DNA of 8,635 nt. It comes from Planctomycetota bacterium (GTDB taxonomy: Bacteria; Planctomycetota; Planctomycetia; Pirellulales; Lacipirellulaceae). The stretch lies in the NCBI GenBank assembly GCA_029259975.1, contig JAJDEE010000484.1:1-8635 (forward strand), written 5' to 3'. The translations under genes and the position numbers were made by a program. Below the pieces are notes generated by a model, which was not told the origin of the DNA, made no database searches, and saw nothing but the letters and a program-made list of their open reading frames with translations. Positions within the stretch are counted from its first letter, which is position 1, and every line of letters starts with the position of its first letter. Positions 1 through 6,599 of the stretch are shown one piece after another.

Positions 1-1
1 T

Positions 2-40
2 GACGCTAATCGGCTCAAGCACATGCAGCTAATTAGCGTC
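2..40. repeat. 9-bp perfect inverted repeat downstream of infC
   Basis: The arms GACGCTAAT (2-10) and ATTAGCGTC (32-40) are perfect reverse complements separated by 21 nt. The element lies 41 nt beyond the infC stop, on the 3' side of that gene, so it could form a hairpin in the infC transcript. It is not followed by a T-run on the visible side and it touches the window edge, so a terminator cannot be claimed. It could equally be an operator or part of the leader of the next gene. Confidence 0.4.
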
Positions 41-80
41 TATTCGTGTTTGTCAGCAGTGCCCCTTTGGCCGTGCGCGG

Positions 81-587
81 CTACTTCGGTGCCAGAATCA
101 TCACAATTCGTCGCCCCTGCATGCCGGCTGCTTGCTCAACTTTCGAGACGTCTTCTAACTCGGTGACTAGGCGCTGGACCAGCTTAAAGCCCTCATCAAC
201 GTGGGCGTTCTCGCGTCCGCGAAAAATTACCGAGCAGATGACCTTGTCCCGCTCGCCTAAGAATTTGCGCGCGCGGTTGACCTTGGTCATGAAATCGTGC
301 TCGCCGATCTTCGGACGCAGGCGGATTTCTTTGTTCTTGCCGTGATGCGTGTGGCCCTTGTTGAGCCGCTTTTTCTGCTGATATTTGAACTTACCGAAGT
401 CCATTATTCGGCAGACTGGCGGCTTTTCTGTCGAAGCGACTTCGACCAAGTCTAGCCCTGACTCACGCGCCTTTTCGAGTGCCTCGTCTCTAGTGATCAC
501 GCCCAGCTGCTCACCTACGTCTGAGATGACACGCAGTTCTGGGGATCGGATCTGCTCGTTGATCCGCTGTTGTTGCTTGCGTTCGAT
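81..587 (-). CDS. infC: translation initiation factor IF-3, ATC start
   Basis: IF-3 binds the 30S subunit, keeps it apart from 50S and checks the start codon and initiator tRNA. The product is 168 residues, the normal bacterial size. The N-terminal domain opens with the family hallmark RINEQIR (residues 8-14) and contains GLDLVEV (44-50) and KPPVCRIMDFGKFKY (55-69). A basic linker follows, then the C-terminal domain from about residue 86 (KEIRLRP, then FRGRE at 122-126, ending MILAPK). No ATG, GTG or TTG precedes RINEQIR in frame after the TAG at 602-600. The first usable rare start codon is ATC at 587-585, with AGGAG ending 9 nt upstream. A GTG at 500 would delete 29 conserved residues. IF-3 genes are known to use AUU, AUC or AUA and to autoregulate through them. 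It lies 143 nt downstream of thrS, as in many bacteria. Identity is certain; the start is well supported but inferred. Confidence 0.96.
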   Translation of the reverse strand: MERKQQQRINEQIRSPELRVISDVGEQLGVITRDEALEKARESGLDLVEVASTEKPPVCRIMDFGKFKYQQKKRLNKGHTHHGKNKEIRLRPKIGEHDFMTKVNRARKFLGERDKVICSVIFRGRENAHVDEGFKLVQRLVTELEDVSKVEQAAGMQGRRIVMILAPK

Positions 588-611
588 GTTTCGGGTCTCC
601 TAAGGGGCCAT
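588..611 (-). promoter_or_regulatory. infC ribosome binding site overlapping a MAP-stop mini-ORF
   Basis: Reading the minus strand, ATG GCC CCT TAG (611-600) is a three-codon ORF. Its stop overlaps TAGGAG, a strong Shine-Dalgarno match, placed 9 nt before the ATC start of infC. The ATG is in the same frame as infC but separated from it by the TAG. This arrangement sets the infC start at ATC unless the TAG is a sequencing error. It could let ribosomes on the mini-ORF interfere with or feed the infC site. Translation of the mini-ORF is inference only. Confidence 0.6.
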
Positions 612-677
612 TTACTAGGGGGGCCTTGAAAAACGGGCGATCGTACCAAGTAGGCCGACCTTACTGGCACGTTAGTA

Positions 678-707
678 AGTATTGGCCATGAGCCGGGTTT
701 ACGTCAA
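678..707 (-). promoter_or_regulatory. possible infC promoter
   Basis: In the thrS-infC gap the minus strand carries TTGACG (707-702), 18 nt, then AATACT (683-678). The -35 is good and the -10 is weak. It would give infC its own transcript, starting about 80 nt upstream of the ATC, in addition to read-through from thrS. A small hairpin, CTTACT/AGTAAG at 660-679, overlaps the -10. This is a motif match only. Confidence 0.3.
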
Positions 708-730
708 CAGTTTGTTTAGAAAACGTCGAA

Positions 731-2782
731 CTAACTGTTTTGATCGCCGTCATTTCTACTCCCACCCACCTGACGGACTGTTTTATCGGTGACTTCTTGT
801 TTTAGCTTGACGATCGCCGCTTCCAGTGGCATCGCTCCCAGATCGCCTTCAATTCGGTCGCGGACAGTAACAGTGCCGTTTTCGGCGTCTTTTTCGCCGA
901 CTACCAGCATATAGGGGATCAAATCGAGCTGCGCCTCACGGATCTTAGCCCCTAGCTTCTGGCCTCGATAATCGGCCTCGATGCGAAATCCTTCCTCACG
1001 CAAACGCTGCTCAACTTCTTTGCCATAGGTCTCCGATTTCTCACTCACAGTCAGCAATCGCAACTGCTCTGGCGCTAGCCAGAGCGGAAATGCCGCCGCA
1101 AAATGTTCGATCAGCACGCCGACAAAACGCTCCATCGAGCCAAACGGAGCCCGATGGACCATCACCGGTCGATGCGTTTGATTGTCGGCACCGGTGTATT
1201 CCAGCTCGAATCGCTGCGGCAACTGATAATCGACCTGTACTGTGCCAAGCTGCCACTCGCGGCCGATCACGTCGCGAACCACAAAGTCGATTTTCGGCCC
1301 ATAAAAGGCCGCCTCGCCCTCTTCGGCAGTAAAATCAACGCCCATCCCCTCAGCCGCCTTGCGACACGCCGCCTCGGCGCGGTCCCACTGATCGGCCTCG
1401 CCTACGTATTTGTCGCTGTTCGGATCGCGCAAACCGACGCGGACCCGGTAATCGTCCATTCCTAGCGTATTCAGCACAATTTTCACGAGATCCAAACATT
1501 GGTCGATTTCGTCGCTCAACTGATCTTCGGTCACGAACAAATGGGCATCGTCCTGGGTGAAACTCCGTACGCGGCTCAAGCCGCCCAGCTCGCCCGATTG
1601 TTCCCAGCGGTAGACCGTGCCAAACTCGGCCAGTCGAACGGGCAGGTCGCGATAGCTTCGCTTTTCGCTGGCGTAGATTCGAATGTGGTGTGGACAATTC
1701 ATTGGCTTGAGCAGATAGCCCTCGATTTCTCCCTCAGAGAGCATGTTGGCCAGGTCGCCACAACTACAACCCTCGTCGGCCAATTTCTTCATCTGATCGC
1801 GACCGACTAGGGGCGGGAACTGCGATTCTTGGTAGTACGGAAAGTGTCCGCTGGTACGGTACAGCTCTAACTTGCCGATGTGCGGCGTAAAGACTTGGCC
1901 ATAGCCCTGCCGTTGTAGATGCTCTGCAATAAAATTCTGCAACTCTTGGCGGACGACTGCTCCCTTCGGCTTCCAGAGTACCAAGCCTGCGCCTACTTGC
2001 TCGTCGAAATCAAAAAGATTGTGTTTCTTGCCCAGCACCCGATGGTCGCGACGCTTTGCTTCTTCGAGCCGGTGCAGGTGCTCTTTCAGCTCCTTTTTAT
2101 CGAAGAAAACTGTGGCATACAGACGCTGCAATTGCTGGTTGCTGGCATCGCCTTTCCAGTAGGCGCCTGCGAGACTCAGCAACTTAAAGCCTTTGCCAAT
2201 AAATCGGGTGCTTGGCACATGCCTCCCACGACACAAATCGAGGAATTCGCCTTGTCGGTAAAACGACAATGTTTCGAACTCGGCCAAGCCAGTTTCGATG
2301 TGTTCGACCTTGAACTTCTGTCCCATTTCGCGGCACAGTTCGAGCGCTTCTTTTCGAGGCATTTCGAGCCGTTCGTACCGCTCGTTTTCCTTGACGATCT
2401 TTTTCATCTCCGCTTCGATCTTCGGAAAATCTTCCTCCGAGAGCGGTTTTTCCAGCGCCATATCGTAATAAAACCCGGTCTCGGTGTACGGCCCGAACGC
2501 TAGTTGCACGCCCTCGTACAGACGCATCACCGCTTGTGCCATCACGTGTGCACACGAATGCCGTAAGACATCGAGCGCCGCGCGATCGCGTTTCGTCAGC
2601 AGTCGTAGTTGGACTTCGCCGGCGCTTGGCAGCGGCGCATGCAGGTCGATCATCGCCCCGTCGACTTCCGCTACCACCGCCGCCTTGGCGAGGCCAGGGC
2701 CAATCTCGGTAGCCACATCATAGGCGGATACGCTCGACTCATATTCGCGCCGACTTCCGTCTGGCAACATTACCGTAAGCAT
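731..2782 (-). CDS. thrS: threonyl-tRNA synthetase
   Basis: ThrRS charges tRNA-Thr with threonine using ATP and hydrolyses mischarged Ser-tRNA-Thr; it is cytoplasmic. The 683-residue product has every domain. The TGS domain is at about 1-63 (MLPDGS, 5-10). The editing domain has HxxxH (H75, H79) and CRGRH (C184, H188). In the class II core, motif 2 includes MNCPHH with zinc Cys363, R392 in YRWE, and FTQDDAH with H414. MVHR gives zinc His543, motif 3 Arg is R552, and the anticodon-binding domain runs from about 570 to 670. Compared with E. coli ThrRS (about 642 residues), the extra length lies partly in an insert at about 322-356 containing CSC (C339, C341), just before the zinc cysteine. The ATG at 2782 fits the family N-terminus; no clear Shine-Dalgarno precedes it, and M5 is a less likely alternative. 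infC follows downstream on the same strand. Confidence 0.98.
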   Translation of the reverse strand: MLTVMLPDGSRREYESSVSAYDVATEIGPGLAKAAVVAEVDGAMIDLHAPLPSAGEVQLRLLTKRDRAALDVLRHSCAHVMAQAVMRLYEGVQLAFGPYTETGFYYDMALEKPLSEEDFPKIEAEMKKIVKENERYERLEMPRKEALELCREMGQKFKVEHIETGLAEFETLSFYRQGEFLDLCRGRHVPSTRFIGKGFKLLSLAGAYWKGDASNQQLQRLYATVFFDKKELKEHLHRLEEAKRRDHRVLGKKHNLFDFDEQVGAGLVLWKPKGAVVRQELQNFIAEHLQRQGYGQVFTPHIGKLELYRTSGHFPYYQESQFPPLVGRDQMKKLADEGCSCGDLANMLSEGEIEGYLLKPMNCPHHIRIYASEKRSYRDLPVRLAEFGTVYRWEQSGELGGLSRVRSFTQDDAHLFVTEDQLSDEIDQCLDLVKIVLNTLGMDDYRVRVGLRDPNSDKYVGEADQWDRAEAACRKAAEGMGVDFTAEEGEAAFYGPKIDFVVRDVIGREWQLGTVQVDYQLPQRFELEYTGADNQTHRPVMVHRAPFGSMERFVGVLIEHFAAAFPLWLAPEQLRLLTVSEKSETYGKEVEQRLREEGFRIEADYRGQKLGAKIREAQLDLIPYMLVVGEKDAENGTVTVRDRIEGDLGAMPLEAAIVKLKQEVTDKTVRQVGGSRNDGDQNS

Positions 2783-2820
2783 AAAATTAGGTTTTTTGGG
2801 TGCAAAGATTCGAGGTACAG

Positions 2821-2852
2821 GAAAGTTATCCTTCAGAAAAGTTATCCTTCAG
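2821..2852 (-). repeat. 16-nt-period tandem repeat in the predicted thrS leader
   Basis: On the minus strand CTGAAGGATAACTTT occurs twice exactly (2852-2838 and 2836-2822). A further partial unit continues the 16-nt period, seen on the plus strand as CAG followed by G/A and AAAGT at 2818, 2834 and 2850. The repeat lies about 40-70 nt upstream of the thrS ATG, inside the mRNA predicted from the promoter at 2944-2973. Each unit includes AAGGA, a Shine-Dalgarno-like string, too far from the ATG to be the thrS ribosome site. Its role is unknown; regulator or RNA binding is possible. Confidence 0.6.
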
Positions 2853-2943
2853 GAAAGTAAGGGCCAAAGGCATGATTTCGGGATCAGGGAATCCATACAT
2901 CTACCCATTTCCAGCAGCCTAAGGTCCCTTACAACGACTCGCG

Positions 2944-2973
2944 AGTATAAACATCTCGACCAGTCTAGGCCAA
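2944..2973 (-). promoter_or_regulatory. probable thrS promoter
   Basis: The minus strand reads TTGGCC (2973-2968), an 18-nt spacer, then TATACT (2949-2944). The -10 differs from TATAAT at one base; the -35 matches only TTG. Transcription would start near 2937, giving a thrS leader of about 155 nt that contains the tandem repeat. It is the best promoter-like match I saw in the thrS upstream region. Confidence 0.45.
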
Positions 2974-3013
2974 CGCAAACCTTCCTACCGCAGACACAAA
3001 ATGTGAATGGGTG

Positions 3014-3052
3014 GTTTCACTGTTCCCTCGAGAAGTTTCACTGTTCCCTCGA
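3014..3052. repeat. 18-bp direct repeat, 21-bp period
   Basis: GTTTCACTGTTCCCTCGA occurs exactly at 3014-3031 and 3035-3052, separated by GAA. A 21-bp period is two helical turns, which suits paired sites for a DNA-binding protein on one face. The repeat lies upstream of the proposed thrS promoter and next to the hairpin at 3059-3086. It could also be simple slippage duplication. Two copies are too few for a CRISPR array. Confidence 0.6.
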
Positions 3053-3058
3053 TATATG

Positions 3059-3086
3059 AGGACAACTCATGTATTCGAGTTGTCCT
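3059..3086. other. perfect 10-bp hairpin in intergenic DNA
   Basis: AGGACAACTC (3059-3068) pairs perfectly with GAGTTGTCCT (3077-3086) around an 8-nt loop. On the plus strand a short T-run (GTTTTTG) appears only about 12 nt later, so it is a poor intrinsic terminator. On the minus strand the downstream bases are not T-rich. It may be a protein-binding palindrome or a transcript structure between the minus-strand thrS and the plus-strand gene at 3729. Confidence 0.5.
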
Positions 3087-3715
3087 GCAAACGCTTGTTT
3101 TTGCTCACAAAGCTGGTTTCTCGGCACTAGGCGTCAAGATCAAGTGGGACATATCACCGCATTATTGCAATTTTTTCCCCTGGGGTCTTTTTGGCGTAAG
3201 GTGTTGCTGGCTAACGAGAAAAGGCGTTTTCTTGACCCAATCCAACTATTTTCCCAAAAAAAACTGCTCCCCAAGGGTGGCAAAAGTGTTGCAAGCCGGG
3301 GATTCCTTGGTAGAGTAGGGGGAGAACAGGCGGTAGTTCCGCCGGTCAACGGGAAATCTTATCTGGGGTAGACGCTTATTGACTGGTTCTTTTTTAAGTT
3401 GCCTTTAGGACATTTGTTCTGGGCCGTTTAACAAAATACCAGTCGAATCGGTAATCTCGGATCACTTGTGTCGGTTTGGGTCCTCAAAAAATAACGGACG
3501 GGACCGTAACACGGGTGGGGCAGCCCTTATTTCAGTTACGACTAGTTCGCTGACGCAGCTAGTTTTGCTGACACAAGAGTCTTTTCTGTAGAGATCGAAC
3601 CAACTACTGTAATCAGCTTGTTTTATCAACTGTGGACCCTTAATCCTGAGGCTTTTTTCCTTATCAATCTCAAACCCAGCGTTTGGCAACGCAATTGTTT
3701 GGCTCAGGGAAAACT
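3087..3715. other. gene-free stretch upstream of the first PEP-CTERM gene
   Basis: I see no credible gene here. Short open frames exist on both strands (for example the minus-strand frame 3462-3689), but none has a ribosome site or family-like sequence. The stretch separates divergent thrS from the plus-strand gene at 3729, so it should hold the latter's promoter, yet no convincing -35/-10 pair stands out. It contains a GGCGG/CCGCC hairpin (3329-3343), an imperfect direct repeat, CTAGTTCGCTGAC and CTAGTTTTGCTGAC (3543-3555, 3560-3573), and a hairpin GCGTT/AACGC (3679-3692) just before the ribosome site. Confidence 0.5.
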
Positions 3716-3728
3716 GGAGAACTTAAAA

Positions 3729-4556
3729 ATGAAACGTAGTCTAATTTTTTGTGCAATTGCTCTTGTAGCTGTAGCAGCCAACTCGGTCTCTGCCGCAGTT
3801 GATGTTCAGCTAAACCTTCGCTACACAAATCCTGCTGACGAAGCGGCTGGTGGTACTTGGGATTTGCTGGTTAAATCTAATGGTACTGGTGTTGCTGGTT
3901 TGACGGTACTCGTCGACAATGTGACGAATGCAGCAGCTGCTGGAAGTGCCGCTTATGGTGTTTTCCAAACACAGCTTTTGGGAACCATTGCTGAAATCGT
4001 TACGGGTCATGACGCCGCCGGCTTGACGGGTGGAGCATCCGACATTGGCTTGGGTGCAGGCACGACTGGTGCAGTCGCCGACGATCTGTTCCCTGGCAAC
4101 TCGCCAATTTGGGACAACTCGGCCCTGCTCGCATCGGGTGATTTTGGCGCTATCCGTCCTTCGTTCGTAGCTTCATCTGGCACGCAGGTTGAAGGCGTTA
4201 ACGAACTCAGTGGTGCTACTGCTGTTGCAACCACCTTTGGCACGCAAAGTGTCCGTGGCGACGGTGTTGCTACCGATGGTTTGCTTCCTGGCGATGCCAA
4301 CCGAGATGGTGCTGTGGACGGTACGGACCTCACGATCTTGGGTGGTAACTGGCTGGGTGTAGCTGGTTGGGATGGTGGTGACTTCAATTCCAGTCTAGGC
4401 GTCGATGGTACGGACCTCACAATCCTAGGTGGTAATTGGCTGTCAAGTGCTGTGCCTCCCGCTGTTGGAGCAGTCACCGCTGTTCCTGAGCCTACTTCCG
4501 TCGTCTTGCTATGTGCAGGTATCCTGGCGCTGGCTGGAGCCCGTAGACGTTCGTAG
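3729..4556 (+). CDS. secreted PEP-CTERM protein with dockerin-like repeats
   Basis: This 275-residue protein has three recognisable parts. Residues 1-22 are a signal peptide (MKRS, then a hydrophobic core ending SVSA). The middle, about 23-183, is rich in Ala, Gly and Thr and matches no family I know. Two dockerin type I-like calcium repeats follow: D189-N191-D193-G194-D197-D200 in the first, and D218-N220-D226-D229 in the second, each ending GTDLTILGGNWL. The second lacks the usual Asp-Gly in its loop (S222, L223). The C-terminus is a PEP-CTERM signal: VPEP (252-255), a hydrophobic helix, then ARRRS. By family knowledge it is exported by Sec, then cut and anchored or released by an exosortase. 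The ATG is chosen because GGAG (3716-3719) lies 9 nt upstream; an in-frame TTG at 3618 would bury the signal peptide. Its partner and function are unknown. Confidence 0.9.
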   Translation: MKRSLIFCAIALVAVAANSVSAAVDVQLNLRYTNPADEAAGGTWDLLVKSNGTGVAGLTVLVDNVTNAAAAGSAAYGVFQTQLLGTIAEIVTGHDAAGLTGGASDIGLGAGTTGAVADDLFPGNSPIWDNSALLASGDFGAIRPSFVASSGTQVEGVNELSGATAVATTFGTQSVRGDGVATDGLLPGDANRDGAVDGTDLTILGGNWLGVAGWDGGDFNSSLGVDGTDLTILGGNWLSSAVPPAVGAVTAVPEPTSVVLLCAGILALAGARRRS

Positions 4557-4565
4557 ACGTTTTTT

Positions 4566-4584
4566 CGCCTAATTGTTTTAGGTG
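4566..4584 (+). terminator. weak hairpin after the first PEP-CTERM gene
   Basis: CGCCTAA (4566-4572) pairs with TTAGGTG (4578-4584), including one G-T pair, around a 5-nt loop. It starts 9 nt after the stop codon, but the following bases are only moderately T-rich. It may be an inefficient terminator allowing read-through into the gene at 4693, or not function at all. Confidence 0.3.
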
Positions 4585-4692
4585 AGAATTTGACTTGTTG
4601 TTTCTGAAGTTATTTGAGTGTTTGATTGGTGTGTACGGATTTCTGACGGATGCACCAGTAAGTTAACAGCTTTTTAATTGGAGATATGTCTA

Positions 4693-5376
4693 ATGCGTAT
4701 TTTTTTTGCGATCCTTACTCTTTCGTTCCTGACAAGCACTGCTTTTGCGGGGACAGTCTTGACGGTTGATCAGCAGGCAAGTCCTAACCCTGCTTTTGAT
4801 GTCTTTTTGGTAACGGCGGTAGCTGATGGTGGCGACTTAGTCGCAACTATTAAAAACTTGTCGGTCACCGGTGTGCATAATATCACCGAGAACGCAATCG
4901 GTGGCGGCACTCAGAGTACGAGCCTCAATACGATTGGCGGCACGTTCTGGAATCCGGGCTGGACCTCATTGGACACGCATCTGCTGTTGGATCTGTCAGC
5001 CTCGGACCTGACGACAAGCCCTGGTTTCGGTATTGGCGAAACTAATGACGCGAGCAATCCAGGTGGTCTGACGGCAACGGATCTTGAAGGTCCGGGCGCG
5101 TTCGCCGGTTTTGGAGGTTCTGCGGGCATGGGTGACATCAGCTTCAGTGTTGCAACTGACCAAATCACACTGCTCGCACCTCGCCCTGCGTTGTTAGACC
5201 TGATACAGGTGGTTGTTCCAGCTGGTGGTAGCGCGTTTCTCAGCGCCACCTTTGAGAGCGATTCGCTTGATGTCAGCCCTGTTGTCAACCTTGAGATTAC
5301 AGCCATTCCCGAGCCCAGCACCGTGCTCTTGGGATGCCTAGGATTACTCGGCGTCGTCGCTTCTCGTCGTAGCTAG
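4693..5376 (+). CDS. PEP-CTERM protein, first of a paralogue pair
   Basis: This 227-residue protein has a signal peptide at about 1-19 (hydrophobic core, ending AFA), a mature region beginning near TVLTVDQQ, and a PEP-CTERM tail: IPEP, a hydrophobic helix, then SRRS. The middle belongs to the same family as the product of 6640-7335, with shared blocks QQASPNPAFDVFLV, GVHNITENA, GGTFWNP, LDTHLLLDLS and TDQITLLAPRP. I recognise the architecture but no named domain with a known activity. The ATG at 4693 has GGAG (4680-4683) 9 nt upstream, the same spacing as in the preceding gene; an in-frame TTG at 4678 is rejected because it lies within that ribosome site. It is 136 nt after the previous gene, where TTGACT (4590-4595) and TATTTG (4611-4616) make only a poor promoter, so co-transcription is possible. 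A strong terminator follows. It is likely surface-exposed, with function unknown. Confidence 0.9.
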   Translation: MRIFFAILTLSFLTSTAFAGTVLTVDQQASPNPAFDVFLVTAVADGGDLVATIKNLSVTGVHNITENAIGGGTQSTSLNTIGGTFWNPGWTSLDTHLLLDLSASDLTTSPGFGIGETNDASNPGGLTATDLEGPGAFAGFGGSAGMGDISFSVATDQITLLAPRPALLDLIQVVVPAGGSAFLSATFESDSLDVSPVVNLEITAIPEPSTVLLGCLGLLGVVASRRS

Positions 5377-5413
5377 AACTAGCAAATACTATAGTCAGTA
5401 GACGACTTACCCT

Positions 5414-5452
5414 CTCCTTCGCCCCGTTATGGGGCGGAGGAGTTTTTTTTTT
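5414..5452 (+). terminator. strong intrinsic terminator
   Basis: CTCCTTCGCCCC (5414-5425) pairs with GGGGCGGAGGAG (5431-5442), 12 bp with one T-G pair, around loop GTTAT, followed directly by ten Ts (5443-5452). It begins 37 nt after the stop of the second PEP-CTERM gene and should end its transcript. Confidence 0.92.
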
Positions 5453-5728
5453 GCCAGTGATCCTTCTCAGTGCCGAAAATTAGGTTTAGTGACATGAGTC
5501 TACGACGCTAGCAGCAGGTTGTCTGAAATCTACCCGACGCTAAGACGTTCGGCTCCCGCTGGACTTAAACTCTGTCAAAGTATTAGTGCAAAATCACTAA
5601 AAGGTGCGACCGTATTTCGCGAGTGGTCGAGACCGCAAGATTGTCCACGCAATGCGAATCCCTGGGGTCGCAATCTCTGCAAGACAGTCAATACCGCAGG
5701 TGCGGGTGGCGATGCCCGGATTCGTTTT

Positions 5729-5764
5729 TTTGGCTTGCTAGGGGCCAGCCCCTGACAAACCAAA
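5729..5764. repeat. REP-like imperfect palindrome
   Basis: The outer arms TTTGG (5729-5733) and CCAAA (5760-5764) enclose an inner perfect stem AGGGG (5740-5744) and CCCCT (5749-5753) with a 4-nt loop; most bases between also pair. A T7 run starts just before it. The size and form resemble REP or repeat-type extragenic palindromes, but only one copy is seen here, so repetition is not shown. On the minus strand the left arm would be followed by A-runs on the plus strand, that is a 3' run AAAAAAACG, not a terminator tail. Confidence 0.4.
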
Positions 5765-6023
5765 GCTTAAACAACTCCGCTGACTGTTGTCCAACTAATG
5801 GAGCCACACCACCTTGCTGTAATCGGTATGCTATTGTCTTTACTAGGCTTACCATCGTTCGTCCTCTGCTGTACTACCGAAATACAAGTTCATATTCCGA
5901 ATATCACGCTTCAAAAGCGACGTTTGAAGCCTCCTCTGTCATGTTTTGCGTATCACTTACGTCGCTTTATTCCGGGTATTGTCGACTCTCTAGGAGATTT
6001 CCAAAGTATTTTTTGTAAATTTC

Positions 6024-6051
6024 TTGACGCGCGTCTGATTGTTGTTACAAT
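6024..6051 (+). promoter_or_regulatory. sigma70-type promoter
   Basis: TTGACG (6024-6029), a 16-nt spacer and TACAAT (6046-6051) each differ from consensus at one position. This is the best promoter match in the window. Transcription would start near 6058. The first good gene downstream begins at 6640, so the transcript would have a leader of about 580 nt, or the promoter drives a small RNA. Confidence 0.6.
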
Positions 6052-6580
6052 GGGGGCATAGTGCAGTGCAGGTGGCACAGCGGATTAGTTAGTACACACT
6101 GGAAAGAACTAGTGATCTTATCACAAGACGAGCATCTCCCAGCGGGTTGAGTTCTCGTTTTGCTTCTATTTGTCGACGGTTTACAGTCTGTTTGCCGTAT
6201 CTTCTGACTTCTTGCTCCTAAGCTTGGCGTACCTTATCGCGTCGATTGCAGGAACAGGTTATCGAGTGAAGGCTTCTACCGCAGCTTATTGTTAAAAAGG
6301 CAGAAGAGTTGCAACAATCGACGAGGAAGCAAGCAGAGCCTACTGGCTCTAAAGAATAATATTTCACACTTCAACAACTTTTAGAAACGACACCACAAGG
6401 CCTGTCTCATGAAGCAACGAATAGTTTGCATCTTGTAGCCGAGGATCAACCATCTTGGCAAATATCTAACGCGAACTAAGTCTCTTAAGGTAGATGGGTG
6501 CCACTTATCGCTCATTTTGGCATCTGGAGGTTTGAAGCTCTTTAACAACAAAGGGATTCAACGAGAGCATAAGATCAGTT

Positions 6581-6599
6581 TTTCGTTTTCAGAACGAAA
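6581..6599 (+). other. hairpin upstream of the third PEP-CTERM ribosome site
   Basis: TTTCGTT (6581-6587) and AACGAAA (6593-6599) form a perfect 7-bp stem with a 5-nt loop. It ends 26 nt before the GAGG ribosome site of the gene at 6640. It could be a transcript-stability or translation element; an AT-rich stem of this size may also be chance. Confidence 0.35.

Noticed and set aside
1919..2503. 194-codon plus-strand open frame antisense to thrS
   Set aside because: It lies wholly inside thrS, whose protein is unambiguous, and shows no family-like sequence; it is a by-product of thrS codon use.
2783..2937. T-box or E. coli-type tRNA-mimic operator in the thrS leader
   Set aside because: I found no T-box consensus and no hairpin loop resembling the threonine anticodon arm; only the tandem repeat stands out.
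3014..3052. CRISPR fragment
   Set aside because: Only two copies, with a 3-bp separator instead of a spacer, and no cas gene in the window.
3681..3703. Sigma54-type promoter before the first PEP-CTERM gene, as in some proteobacterial PEP-CTERM systems
   Set aside because: TTGGCAACGCAATTG resembles the -24 box, but the GC needed 10 nt after GG is absent.
4007..4477. 156-codon minus-strand frame opposite the first PEP-CTERM gene
   Set aside because: Pro/Ser-rich content mirrors the Gly/Thr-rich sense protein; the sense strand has signal peptide, dockerin repeats and sorting signal.
5586..5720. Structured RNA or tRNA
   Set aside because: Several short stems occur but no cloverleaf or known RNA core could be assembled.
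5519..5755. 78-codon plus-strand frame as a small gene
   Set aside because: Starts without a ribosome site and its C-terminus is encoded by the palindrome at 5729-5764.
5798..6061. 87-codon plus-strand frame as a small gene
   Set aside because: No ribosome site, unnatural composition, and its end overlaps the near-consensus promoter at 6024-6051.
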